Shown: one piece after another, positions 1-9,602 of the stretch | Numbering within the stretch: position 1 is the stretch's first letter | How the letters are laid out: every line of letters begins with the position of its first letter | From: Anaeramoeba ignava | Taxonomy: Eukaryota; Metamonada; Anaeramoebidae | Reading direction: 5' to 3' | NCBI GenBank assembly: GCA_028826165.1 | Contig: JAPDFW010000147.1 | Coordinates: forward strand, 680,501-744,500 | DNA: 64,000 bases | Translations under genes and position numbers: made by a program | Notes under the pieces: generated by a model | Database searches by the model: none | The model's input: only the letters and a program-made list of their open reading frames with translations | Told to the model about the DNA's origin: nothing

Positions 1-61
1 TGTTGATATTCTTGATAATTTAAGGAATGAATTTAATTTTGATGATTATGATAAATTTTGA
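1..61 (+). CDS. Possible 3' end of an upstream gene (truncated by window)
   Basis: From base 2 one frame is open for 19 codons and ends in TGA at 59-61. Its end is acidic and aromatic (...FNFDDYDKF). The composition is less repetitive than the neighbouring spacers, so it may be the tail of a plus-strand gene that starts left of the window. Nothing here identifies a family, and the short length makes a chance open frame possible. Confidence 0.3.
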   Translation, partial: VDILDNLRNEFNFDDYDKF

Positions 62-78
62 AACAAGAAAATTATTTT

Positions 79-98
79 TCATTTTTTTCTTTTTCAAA
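79..98 (+). promoter_or_regulatory. Initiator-like T-tract box before RCC1-BTB copy 1
   Basis: A TTTTTCATTTTTTTC box with TCA at 79-81 lies 18 bases before the ATG at 99. The same TCA-in-T-tract arrangement precedes almost every start in the window. It matches the general form of the Trichomonas initiator (TCA followed by pyrimidine and W), which is known for that lineage. Promoter function here is inferred. Confidence 0.45.
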
Positions 99-1877
99 AT
101 GAATGAAATTATATTTTTTGGTTCAAATGAATATCCAATTCTTTTAAAAAATGAACCAGATACAATAACAAAACCAATTCAATTTAAATTTGAAAATGAA
201 AATGAAAATAAAAAACAAATTAAGCAAAATTCATCAGGTTATTTTTCAACAATTTTCCTTTTTGAAAATGGAAAAGCAATAGAATATTTATTTCAAAATG
301 ATCCAAACCAAAATCCTGAAAAAATCCAAATTGAAGAAAATATTCAAAAAGTAACTGTTGGTCATCGAAATGAAGCTATTTTAACAAAAGAAGGAAATGT
401 ATTTGCCAAAGGAAATGATATTAATCCAAAAAAACCAAAAGAATTTATCAATATTTCATCATTAATTGAAGATACAAAAGATAGAATAATTGAAGATATT
501 GTTTCTGGACGGAATTCAATTTATTTATTAACTTCAAATCAAAATGCTTATGGAATTGGTTTAAACGATGATGGTCAACTTGGAGTTGATTCTGAAACAC
601 TTGAAGAAACAGAAAAACCAATTTTAATGATGAAAAATGTTTCTAAAATATTTTCAGGAAATTCTTCTTATTTTTTTTTTCTTTTAAATTCAAATCAACA
701 ATTATTTGGATGCGGATATAATCAATATGGTCAACTTGGATTAGGAAAATCAAGAAAAGAAGAATCAAAAATCCAAAAATTAACCAAAATCCAAAATATT
801 CCAAAAGGTAAAATAATTGATATTCAATGTGGAGAATATCATTCAGTAATGCTAATTGAAGATGAAAATCAAAATCAAAATCCAAAAAGAAAACTTTATT
901 CATGTGGAGATTATCGATATAATGGACTTGGCAAAAATCGAGAAGATACTTATGAATTTACTGAAATCAAATCACCTTTATTTGAAAATGATGATAATAT
1001 TCTTGATTTTTCAGTTGGAAATTATCATAGTTTGATTTTAACTTCTAATTCAAAATTAATTGGATTCGGAAGTAATTATTCTGGCCAATTAGGAAATGAA
1101 GATACAAATAATCAATTAATTCCAATTCAAATTGAACTTCCTAAATTAAGATTTAATGAAAATATTTCTAATTATCATGTTTCTTGTGGAATTTGGAATT
1201 CATTTCTTTATTATTCTCCTCCTTCTTTTTCCAATCTTGAAGAAGATTTGATAAAATTATTTAGAAGAAAAGAATTTTGTGATATTTCATTTAAAACCAA
1301 AAATGAAGAAATAATTGAAGCTCATAAATTAATATTGAAATATAGATTAAAACAAAATGAAAATCAAATTGAAAAACTTCAAGAAATTATTTCAAATAAA
1401 TCAATTAAAGAATCAAATCAAATATTTGAAATGATTTATTCGAATAATTCCAAAATAAATCCGAAATTATATTCTGAAATTAAAGAAATTATAAATTCAA
1501 ATGAAAAAATTGAAGAAACAATGAAAAGAATTTATTTAAATGAAAATGAAAATGAAAAAGATTTTATTATTGAAAGAAAAGAAAAACAATATAAATTTCC
1601 TAAATTAATATTAATAATGAGAAGTGAATTATATCGAGGAATGTTTTTATCTGTAACTGAAGATAAATCAAACAAAGTTACAGATTATAGTGAATTAAGT
1701 AATAAATCATTTCAAATATTAGAATATTGGATTTATTCAAATCAAATTAAAGAAGGAATTGAAATTACAAAAGAAATAATTGATGAACTTCAAATTGGAA
1801 TTGATTATTTTCAATTAAATCAAACAAATCCAAATTTATTTGATTTATTAATTAATAAATTTAATAATCAAAATTAA
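99..1877 (+). CDS. RCC1-repeat / double-BTB protein, tandem copy 1
   Basis: This is a 592-residue intronless protein. Residues ~1-385 contain RCC1-type repeats (recurring G-x-N-x-x-G-Q-L-G and SCGxxxxNGLG elements) expected to form a seven-bladed propeller. Residues ~395-592 hold two degenerate BTB/POZ-like segments, marked by EAHKLILKYRL and by PKLILIMRSELYRGMF. BTB domains commonly dimerise or recruit Cullin-3, and RCC1 propellers bind proteins or chromatin; the actual partner is unknown. The start at 99 was chosen over an in-frame ATG at 27 because three paralogs begin at the equivalent MN(D/E)xxFFG and the initiator-like box lies 18 bases upstream. A short Glu-Asn repeat follows residue 30. 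It is the first of three direct tandem copies. Confidence 0.85.
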   Translation: MNEIIFFGSNEYPILLKNEPDTITKPIQFKFENENENKKQIKQNSSGYFSTIFLFENGKAIEYLFQNDPNQNPEKIQIEENIQKVTVGHRNEAILTKEGNVFAKGNDINPKKPKEFINISSLIEDTKDRIIEDIVSGRNSIYLLTSNQNAYGIGLNDDGQLGVDSETLEETEKPILMMKNVSKIFSGNSSYFFFLLNSNQQLFGCGYNQYGQLGLGKSRKEESKIQKLTKIQNIPKGKIIDIQCGEYHSVMLIEDENQNQNPKRKLYSCGDYRYNGLGKNREDTYEFTEIKSPLFENDDNILDFSVGNYHSLILTSNSKLIGFGSNYSGQLGNEDTNNQLIPIQIELPKLRFNENISNYHVSCGIWNSFLYYSPPSFSNLEEDLIKLFRRKEFCDISFKTKNEEIIEAHKLILKYRLKQNENQIEKLQEIISNKSIKESNQIFEMIYSNNSKINPKLYSEIKEIINSNEKIEETMKRIYLNENENEKDFIIERKEKQYKFPKLILIMRSELYRGMFLSVTEDKSNKVTDYSELSNKSFQILEYWIYSNQIKEGIEITKEIIDELQIGIDYFQLNQTNPNLFDLLINKFNNQN

Positions 1878-2030
1878 AATTAAAATTAAAATTAAAATTA
1901 AAATTAAAATTAAAATTAAAATTAAAAATTAAAATTAAAATAAAATCAAAATTAAAATTAAAATTAAAATTAAAATTAAAATTAAAATTAAAATTAAAAT
2001 CAAAATTAAAATCAAAATTTCAAAAATATT
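1878..2030 (+). repeat. AAAATT hexamer array between RCC1-BTB copies 1 and 2
   Basis: The stretch consists almost wholly of tandem AAATTA/AAAATT hexamers with occasional C substitutions (AAAATC). It starts directly at the TAA of copy 1 and ends just before the leader of copy 2. Similar arrays follow copies 2 and 3, so the repeat may be part of the duplicated unit. No coding content is seen. Confidence 0.9.
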
Positions 2031-2034
2031 TTTT

Positions 2035-2055
2035 TCATTTTTTTTCTTTTCAAAA
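2035..2055 (+). promoter_or_regulatory. Initiator-like box before RCC1-BTB copy 2
   Basis: TCA at 2035-2037 sits within a T tract, followed by TTTTCTTTTCAAAA and the ATG at 2056. Spacing and sequence match copies 1, 3 and 4 and the ankyrin-BTB gene starting at 30730. Confidence 0.45.
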
Positions 2056-3917
2056 ATGAATGATTGTTTATTTTTTGGAAGAAATCAATATCCAATTCTT
2101 TTAAAAAATGAATCAGAAGTAATAACAAAACCAATTCAATTTAAATTTGAAAATGAAAATGAAAATGAAAATGAAAATGAAAATGAAAATGAAAATGAAA
2201 ATGAAAATGAAAATGAAAATGAAAATGAAAATGAAAATGAAAATAAAAAACAAATTAAACAAATTTCATCAGGCTATTTTGCAACAATTTTCCTTTTTGA
2301 AAATGGAAAAGCAATAGAATATTTAAAGGGAAATGATTCAAAACAAAATCCTGAAAAAATCCAAATTGAAGAAAATATTCAAAAAGTAACTGTTGGTTTT
2401 GATAATGAAGCTATTTTAACAATAGAAGGAAATGTATTTGCCAAAGGAAATGATATTAATCGAAAAAAACCAAAAGAATTTATTAATATTTCATCATTAA
2501 TTGAAGATAAAAAAGATAGAATAATTCAAGATGTTGTTTCTGGATACAATTCAATTTACTTATTAACTTCAAATCAAAATGCTTATGGAATTGGTTCGAA
2601 TAGATTTGGTCAACTTGGTTTTGATTCTAAAACACTTTATAAAACAGAAAAACCAATTTTAATGATGAAAAATGTTTCTAAAATATTTTCAAGAAATTCT
2701 TCAAATCATGTTTTTCTTTTAAATTCAAAGCAACAATTATTTGGATGCGGAAATAATCAATCTGGTCAACTTGGATTAGGAGAATCAAGAAGAAAAGAAA
2801 CAAAAATCCAAAAATTAAACAAAATCCAAAATATTCCAAAAGGCAAAATAATTGATATTCAATGTGGATTTTCTAATTCAATAATGTTGATTGAGAATGA
2901 AAATCAAAATCAAAATCCAAAAAGAAAACTTTATTCATGTGGAGAATATCAATATAATGGACTTGGCAAAAATCGAGAAGATACTTATAAATTTACTGAA
3001 ATCAAATCATCTTTATTTGAAAATGATGATAATATTCTTGATTTTTCAGTTGGAAATTATCATAGTTTGATTTTAACTTCCAATTCAAAATTAATAGGAT
3101 TCGGAAGTAATTATTCAGGCCAATTAGGAAATGAAGATACAGGAAAAGATCAATTAATTCCAATTCAAATTGAACTTCCTAAATTAAGATTTAATGAAAA
3201 TATTTCTAATTATCATGTTCTTTTGTGGACATTTCAATTCATTTCTTTATTATTCTCCTTCTTCTTTTTCCAATCTTGAAGAAGATTTGATAAAACTATT
3301 TAGAAGAAAAGAATTTTGTGATATTTCATTTAAAACCGAAAATGGAGAAATAATTGAAGCTCATAAATTAATATTGAAATATAGATTAAATCAAAATCAA
3401 AATCAAATTGAAAAACTTAAAGAAATTATTTCAAAAAAATCAATTAAAGAATCAAATCAAATATTTGAAATGATTTATTCAAACAGAACAATAAATCCAA
3501 AATTATATTCTGAAATTAAAGAAATTATAAATTCAAATGAAAAAATTGAAGAAACAATGAAAAGAATTTATTTGAAAATGAAAAAAATGAAAATGAAAAG
3601 ATTTTATAATTGAAAGAAAAGAAAAACAATATAAATTTCCTAAATTAATATTAATAATGAGAAGTGAATTATATCGAGGAATGTTTTTATCTGTAACAAA
3701 TGATACTTCTAATAAAGTTACAGATTATAGTGAATTAAGTAATAAATCATTTCAAATATTAGAATATTGGATTTATTCAAATCAAATTAAAGATGAAATT
3801 CAAATTACACAAGAAATAATTGATGAAATTGAATTTGGAATTGATTATTTTCAATTAAATCAAACAAATCCAAATTTATTTGATTTATTAATTAATAAAT
3901 TTAATAATCAAAATTAA
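2056..3917 (+). pseudogene. RCC1 / double-BTB copy 2, broken by two frameshifts
   Basis: Homologous over its whole length to copies 1 and 3, but the coding frame changes twice. The first break is near 3220, in the last RCC1 repeat: where copy 1 reads HVSCG, copy 2 has one extra base, so the frame ends at 3279 and the BTB part continues in the next frame from about 3225. The second is near 3575-3600 in the Asn-Glu repeat, again one extra base; the final BTB segment is then open to 3917. An 18-fold Glu-Asn repeat (2149-2244) is much longer than in the sister copies. No GT-AG pair explains either change. This is either a pseudogene, a gene making a truncated 407-residue RCC1-only product, or two assembly indels. 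Confidence 0.75.
2149..2244 (+). repeat. (GAAAAT)n coding repeat, Glu-Asn tract
   Basis: A perfect hexamer array in frame encodes alternating Glu-Asn after the first RCC1 strand. The same site has about three units in copy 1, six in copy 3 and about twelve imperfect units in the copy at 33309-31501, so the tract length is hypervariable among paralogs. Confidence 0.9.
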
Positions 3918-4195
3918 AATTAAAATAAAAATTAAAATTAAAATTAAAATTAAAATTAAAATTAAAATTTAAAATTAAAATCAAAATTAAAATCAAAATC
4001 AAAATCAAAATCAAAATTAAAATTAAAATTAAAATTAAAATTTAAAATTAAAATTAAAAAAAAAAAATTAAAATTAAAATTAAAATTAAAATTAAAATTA
4101 AAAATAAAAATTAAAATTAAAATTAAAATAAAAATAAAAATTAAAATTAAAATTAAAATCAAAATTAAAATTAAAATTAAAATCAAAATTAAAAA
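3918..4195 (+). repeat. AAAATT hexamer array between copies 2 and 3
   Basis: About 280 bases of tandem AAAATT with AAAATC variants and a few phase slips. It starts at the stop of copy 2 and ends before the leader of copy 3. No gene is seen. Confidence 0.9.
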
Positions 4196-4205
4196 TTTAT
4201 TTTTT

Positions 4206-4226
4206 TCATTTTTTTTCTTTTTCAAA
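4206..4226 (+). promoter_or_regulatory. Initiator-like box before RCC1-BTB copy 3
   Basis: TCA at 4206-4208 lies inside a T tract and is followed by a T-rich CTTTTTCAAA leader and the ATG at 4227. The arrangement is nearly identical to copies 1 and 2. Confidence 0.45.
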
Positions 4227-6038
4227 ATGAATGATTGTTTATTTTTTGGAAGAAATGAATATCCAATTCTTTTAAAAAATGAACCAGATACAATAACAAA
4301 ACCAATTCAATTTAAATTTGAAAATGAAAATGAAAATGAAAATGAAAATGAAAATAAAAAACAAATTAAACAAAATTCATCAGGTTATTTTTCAACAATT
4401 TTCCTTTTTGAAAATGGAAAAGCAATAGAATATTTATTTCAAAATGATCCAAATCAAAATCCTGAAAAAATCCAAATTGAAGAAAATATTCAAAAAGTAA
4501 CTGTTGGTGATTATAATGAAGCTGTTTTAACAATAGAAGGAAATGTATTTGCCAAAGGAAAAGATATAAATCCAAAAAAACCAAAAGAATTTATCAATAT
4601 TTCATCATTAATTGAAGATAAAAATGATAGAATAATTGAAGATATTGTTTCTGGACGGAATTCAATTTATTTATTAACTTCAAATAAAAATGCTTATGGA
4701 ATTGGTTCAAATAGATTTGGTCAACTTGGTTTTGATTCTAAAACACTTTATAAAACAGAAAAACCAATTTTAATGATGAAAAATGTTTCTAAAATATTTT
4801 CAGGAAATTCTTCTTATTTTTTTTTTCTTTTAAATTCAAATCAAGAATTATTTGGATGCGGATATAATCATTATGGTAAACTTGGACTAGGAGAATCAAG
4901 AAAAGAAGAATCAAAAATCCAAAAATTAACCAAAATCCAAAATATCCCAAAAGGTAAAATAATTGATATTCAATGTGGAGAACATCATTCAGTAATGCTA
5001 ATTGAAGATGAAAATCAAAATCAAAATCCAAAAAGAAAACTTTATTCATGTGGAGAATATCGATATAATGGACTTGGCAAAAATCGAGAAGATACTTATG
5101 AATTTACTGAAATCAAATCACCTTTATTTGAAAACGATGATAATATTCTTGATTTTTCAGTTGGAAGATATCATAGTTTGATTTTAACATTCAATTCAAA
5201 ATTAATAGGATTTGGAAGTAATTATTCAGGCCAATTAGGAACTGGAAATACAAAAGATCAATTAATTCCAATTCAAATTGAACTTCCTAAATTAAGATTT
5301 AATGAAAATATTTCTAATTATCATCTTTCTTGTGGATTTAACAAAGCATTTCTTTATTATTCTCCTTTCCTTTCTCCTTTTTCCAATCTTGAAGAAGATT
5401 TGATAAAACTATTTAGAAGAAAAGAATTTTGTGATATTTCATTTAAAACCGAAAATGGAGAAATAATTAAAGCTCATAAATTAATATTGAAATATAGATT
5501 AAATCAAAATGAAAATGAAATTGAAAAACTTAAAGAAATTATTTCAAAAAAATCAATTAAAGAATCAAATCAAATATTTGAAATGATTTATTCAAACAGA
5601 ATAATAAATCCAAAATTATATTCTGAAATTAAAGAAATTATAAATTCCAATGAAAAAATTGAAGAAACAATGAAAAGAATTTATTTAAATGAAAATGAAA
5701 ATGAAAATGAAAAAGATTTTATAATTGAAAGAAAAGAAAAACAATATAAATTTCCAAAATTAATATTAATAATGAGAAGTGAATTATATCGAGGAATGTT
5801 TTTATCTGTAACTGAAGATAAATCAAATAAAGTTACAGATTATAGTGAATTAAGTAATAAATCATTTCAAATATTTGAATATTGGATTTATTCAAATCAA
5901 ATTAAAGAAGAAATTCAAATTACACAAGAAATAATTGATGAAATTGAAATTGGAATTGATTATTTTCAATTAAATCAAACAAATCCAAATTTATTAGATT
6001 TATTAATTAATAAATTTAATAATCAAAATAAAAATTAA
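4227..6038 (+). CDS. RCC1-repeat / double-BTB protein, tandem copy 3
   Basis: This is a 603-residue intact, intronless paralog. RCC1 repeats occupy ~1-385 and the two BTB-like segments ~400-595 (KAHKLILKYRL; PKLILIMRSELYRGMF). It is a patchwork of its neighbours. The start MNDCLFFGR and the blade GSNRFGQLGFDSKTLYKTE match copy 2, while EPDTITKP, DIVSGRNS and FSGNSSYFFFLLNSN match copy 1; the C-terminus switches again. This suggests gene conversion in the array. Function is inferred only from domains: a propeller recognition platform joined to BTB oligomerisation or Cullin-adaptor modules. Confidence 0.87.
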   Translation: MNDCLFFGRNEYPILLKNEPDTITKPIQFKFENENENENENENKKQIKQNSSGYFSTIFLFENGKAIEYLFQNDPNQNPEKIQIEENIQKVTVGDYNEAVLTIEGNVFAKGKDINPKKPKEFINISSLIEDKNDRIIEDIVSGRNSIYLLTSNKNAYGIGSNRFGQLGFDSKTLYKTEKPILMMKNVSKIFSGNSSYFFFLLNSNQELFGCGYNHYGKLGLGESRKEESKIQKLTKIQNIPKGKIIDIQCGEHHSVMLIEDENQNQNPKRKLYSCGEYRYNGLGKNREDTYEFTEIKSPLFENDDNILDFSVGRYHSLILTFNSKLIGFGSNYSGQLGTGNTKDQLIPIQIELPKLRFNENISNYHLSCGFNKAFLYYSPFLSPFSNLEEDLIKLFRRKEFCDISFKTENGEIIKAHKLILKYRLNQNENEIEKLKEIISKKSIKESNQIFEMIYSNRIINPKLYSEIKEIINSNEKIEETMKRIYLNENENENEKDFIIERKEKQYKFPKLILIMRSELYRGMFLSVTEDKSNKVTDYSELSNKSFQIFEYWIYSNQIKEEIQITQEIIDEIEIGIDYFQLNQTNPNLLDLLINKFNNQNKN

Positions 6039-6148
6039 AATTAAAATTAAAATTAAAATTAAAATTAAAATTAAAATTAAAATTAAAATTAAAATTAAAA
6101 TTAAAATCAAAATCAAAATCAAAATCAAAATTAAAATTAAAATTACTT
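6039..6148 (+). repeat. AAAATT hexamer array after copy 3
   Basis: Tandem AAAATT hexamers passing into AAAATC near the end fill the space between the stop of copy 3 and the convergent ankyrin-BTB tail that ends at 6160. Confidence 0.9.
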
Positions 6149-6159
6149 TTTTTGAATTT

Positions 6160-6935
6160 TTATTTTCTATTGAGATATTCATCTTTAAAATATTGATTTG
6201 CTAATGAATGTTTGGAAAAAAATAAATCTAAAGAACTATTCTGATTTAATTGGAAATAATCTTTTGCTCTTTGAAAATATTCAATTTCAGAATTTTCAAA
6301 TGAAGAACATGAATCTAAATAAAGAAAATCAATTAAACTTTTCATAGTTTTTGAAGGAATTTCACTATAATCATGAACTTGGATTTGAATTATCAACAAC
6401 ACTAAGAAACATTCCTCTAAATAAATTAGATCTTGCAATTAAAATTAGTTTATGAACTTGAATTGTTGTTTCATCTGGGAAAATAATTGTGAAATCTTTT
6501 GATTTTTCATCTTGATAAAGTCTTTCTAAATCATGAATTAATCCAATTTTTCCTGATTTTTGAATAATCCAATTTTTAGAAAAACCTAAATTTTGAGCAA
6601 ATTTTTCAAGTAACTGGAAATGTTTTTCATAATTATTCATTTCAATAATTCCTGAATAAAGAAATTCAACAATAATTTCCATTTCTTGTTTTGGTGTTTC
6701 AAAAGCAAAATTTAAGAATTTTTGGAACATTTCCTTTTCCGATTGATTTTCCAAATATAATCTTGAAGTAATAATTAATTTATGAACTAAAATGAACCCA
6801 TATTTGCACTGAATTTTATAATCAGTTAATTCTTTTCTTTTGAATAACTTTAAAAAATCTTCTTGATAACTTTTATATGTTTGGAGTAATAATCTGCTGA
6901 ATATATAAGTATAGTAATTATTTTCTTGCTTTTTA
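6160..6935 (-). pseudogene. Double-BTB tail of the ankyrin gene, out of frame
   Basis: Minus-strand continuation of the ankyrin gene at 9527-6936. It is recognisable by comparison with the intact paralog ending at 27149: first BTB segment (LVHKLIITSRL near 6775), KSGKIGLIHDLERLYQDE, second segment VHKLILIARSNLFRGMF, then VHDYSE and KDYFQLNQNSSLDLFF. Two one-base frame changes separate it from a single product. One lies near 6930-6945, where the ankyrin frame stops at TAATAA while the adjacent frame stays open through NNYYTYIFSRLLLQ. The other is near 6380, where an extra C shifts SNPSS into the VHDYSE frame. An intron over the first break is possible (GTATGG donor to TTCAG) but not required. 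It may be degenerate or an assembly artefact. Confidence 0.65.
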
Positions 6936-9527
6936 TTATTTTTTAAAAAGAAAGGGAAGAGAATTTAAATTGAGAAATTTGTTTGTGAAGTGAGAAAATA
7001 TTACTTGATCATTGTCTTCTGCTCCATACCAAAGCAAATATTCTCTATAACTGGAATTAGATCTGAGTAAATAAGAATTTTTTCTTATTAAATCAATGCA
7101 ATTTTGTGGATAATTTGGATTTGCACCTTGAGAAAGTAAAATTGGAATTAATTCTGCTTGATTTGATGATCTGCAAATAATTGATAAAGGAGTTTCTTTT
7201 GAATTGGTAACTGCATTTACATCCAAATTTAAAGTGAGTAAAAACTTGACTAATTGAACAAAGGATGGATGTTTGCTGCAAATTGAATGAAGAAGATTTT
7301 CATTTCTATTTGTTTTGACTTCACTATTAGCTCCATTCTTAATAAAAAAACCCAACAAATCATTCAATTCATCTTCTTTTATAGAATAAATATCAATCAA
7401 ATAATGAAGAACTTGAGAATTGTCAAATATAATTTTTTGTTTGTTTTCCAAAAGATTGTTTTCCAAAAAGAATTTGAATGTTTCCAAAGGATGACAATCA
7501 CGAATTGCATCGCTATTACGAATCCAATTGACAAAACTTGATTGGATAATTTCCTTTTTAACTCCTTTTTCAATAAACAATTTAATCACCTCCAAAGAAT
7601 GATTTCTATTTTGCAAATATAAAGAAAATGCACACATTTTTGAGTCATTAAACGAATTTAAATCTGCTCCATCTTCAATCAAATATCTAATCAACTCATC
7701 TTGAACATGGAAATTTGTGCAAGTGCAAATCAACGCATCTTCATTTTTATTATTTTTGTCATGAATACTTAATCCTTTTGATTTGAATATCTTCATTAAA
7801 TTTGGAATATCCACGAATTGGAAAGATGAAGAACCTGATTTACAAAAATGGTGCAATGCTGTATTTCCATTATAATCCTTTGCGAGAACATCTGCTCCTG
7901 ATTCAATAAGAAAGTCTATCTTGAACATTGATGGTGAATAATGGCATGCCATCATTAAAGGCGTATTTTGGTAACTGTCTTTATAATTTGCATCAGCTCC
8001 GTTTTTGAGGAAAAGCTCAAAATTCTCGAGCTGATGTGTAGATCTGCAAAAGCTCATAAATGCTGTGTTGATATCAACATTCATTTCAGGATGCTTTGAA
8101 AGTGTTTCAAGGATGTATTTGATCAAAGAAGAGCTATCAGGAGAGTGAGAAATGCAAGTTATCACACTTGTAAAATTTACTTCTCCTGATTTCAAAGATT
8201 TTTCAAACAGAAACTTAAATATCCCAAAATTCTTATACGAATATAAAAGTAATTTTTCTATAGAAATTTGTACAGAATAATAAGGAGGAGTCCGCTTCAA
8301 ATTTGTGATTTTATCTATAATCTTGATAATCTCAGAATTATGTTCCTCGTTTTTGCTGTTATTAAACAAATTTTTCCATTCTGTTTCCGATAATCGAGGC
8401 ATATTTTTGGCAGTGAAATCAATTCCTTTGAAAAGAAGAATCATTGTTTCTGATCTTTCTGGATTTTCGCTATAATCCCATTTGTGGAAATACTGCAATG
8501 CATATCTATTATAGCAATTTTGAATTGAGGGATTAACTCCTGATGAAATTAATAACTTGATGGTTTCATTTTCTAATTTGTTTTGACAAGCAAAATGAAG
8601 AGCTGTGTTTCCAAAATAATCTTCTGCATTCACATTAATTCCTTTTTGAATAACCAACTCAATTGTTTTGATGTTGTTCTTTGTGAAACATGCTCGATGA
8701 AGTAATGTTTGTTGTAAAAAATTTTTTTCATTGATTAAACTCGAATCAAGAGAAAGTGTAAATTTAATAATTTCAAAATATTTTGGATCCATAACAAAAG
8801 GGAATAATGATTTGCCAACACTCGCACCTTTTGAAACAAGAAATTTGATTTCTGGTATATTTTTTGGATAATTCTGTAGTAAATAAGTAAGAGAGTTTTT
8901 AAAATGTTTATCCTTTTCATTAATTTCAACTCCTTTATCAATCAATAATTGAAACAACTCAATATTTGGATTGTATTTTGCACAAATATCCATTAAATTT
9001 TCTCCATAAAAATTGTAAATATTAGTATCAGCTCCTTTTTCAATAAGCAATTTGATAATATCAATAGGTTGTTTATTGATAAATGCATAAAAAATAGGAG
9101 TTTGAAGTAAATTGTCTTTATCATTAATTCTCGCTCCTTTTTCCAAAATATAACTGATTAAAGATCCAGTTTCAGGACTTAAATGCCTCATTATATAAAA
9201 TAAAAGTGTTCGATTTTTTGAATCCTTTGCATCTAGATCAGCACCAGATTTAATAAGAAAATCAATAACTTCTGACGATTTTGATTCTCTTATTGCTGTT
9301 AATAAAGCTGTTTTTCTGCTTTTTAATGTTTTATAATTGATATTTGCTCCAGATTTTATTAATAATTGGATAACTTCAAATGGGGTTGATCTGTTTATTA
9401 ATGAAAGAGTTAAACATTTTGAAATTTGTTTTTGTGTTAATTCATTTTCTTTTAAAAAGTTTTGGATTGATTCAATTTTGTTTTCTTTTAATAATTTTTG
9501 AAAAGTTGAAAAGATTTCAAAATCCAT
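6936..9527 (-). CDS. Ankyrin-repeat protein (N-terminal part of an ANK-BTB gene)
   Basis: The frame encodes 863 residues, nearly all ankyrin repeats of about 33-36 residues with the usual T-A-L-H-x-A-C and LLIxxGAD/VN signatures (for example TALHFACQNKLENETIKLLI). A less regular middle section (~375-450) lacks clear repeats. The start at 9527 follows an initiator-like box on the minus strand (TCA at 9546-9544). No introns are seen. The paralog at 30730-27149 carries the same architecture with an in-frame double-BTB tail, so this ORF probably lost its tail by a frameshift near 6940, or is joined to it by a small intron. Ankyrin arrays mediate protein binding; the ligand is unknown. Confidence 0.8.
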   Translation of the reverse strand: MDFEIFSTFQKLLKENKIESIQNFLKENELTQKQISKCLTLSLINRSTPFEVIQLLIKSGANINYKTLKSRKTALLTAIRESKSSEVIDFLIKSGADLDAKDSKNRTLLFYIMRHLSPETGSLISYILEKGARINDKDNLLQTPIFYAFINKQPIDIIKLLIEKGADTNIYNFYGENLMDICAKYNPNIELFQLLIDKGVEINEKDKHFKNSLTYLLQNYPKNIPEIKFLVSKGASVGKSLFPFVMDPKYFEIIKFTLSLDSSLINEKNFLQQTLLHRACFTKNNIKTIELVIQKGINVNAEDYFGNTALHFACQNKLENETIKLLISSGVNPSIQNCYNRYALQYFHKWDYSENPERSETMILLFKGIDFTAKNMPRLSETEWKNLFNNSKNEEHNSEIIKIIDKITNLKRTPPYYSVQISIEKLLLYSYKNFGIFKFLFEKSLKSGEVNFTSVITCISHSPDSSSLIKYILETLSKHPEMNVDINTAFMSFCRSTHQLENFELFLKNGADANYKDSYQNTPLMMACHYSPSMFKIDFLIESGADVLAKDYNGNTALHHFCKSGSSSFQFVDIPNLMKIFKSKGLSIHDKNNKNEDALICTCTNFHVQDELIRYLIEDGADLNSFNDSKMCAFSLYLQNRNHSLEVIKLFIEKGVKKEIIQSSFVNWIRNSDAIRDCHPLETFKFFLENNLLENKQKIIFDNSQVLHYLIDIYSIKEDELNDLLGFFIKNGANSEVKTNRNENLLHSICSKHPSFVQLVKFLLTLNLDVNAVTNSKETPLSIICRSSNQAELIPILLSQGANPNYPQNCIDLIRKNSYLLRSNSSYREYLLWYGAEDNDQVIFSHFTNKFLNLNSLPFLFKK

Positions 9528-9602
9528 TTTTTTATTTTTGAAATGAAAAAAAAATTCAAAATGAAAAAATGAAAAAATTCTTTTCTGTTTTTTTTTTAAA
9601 AT

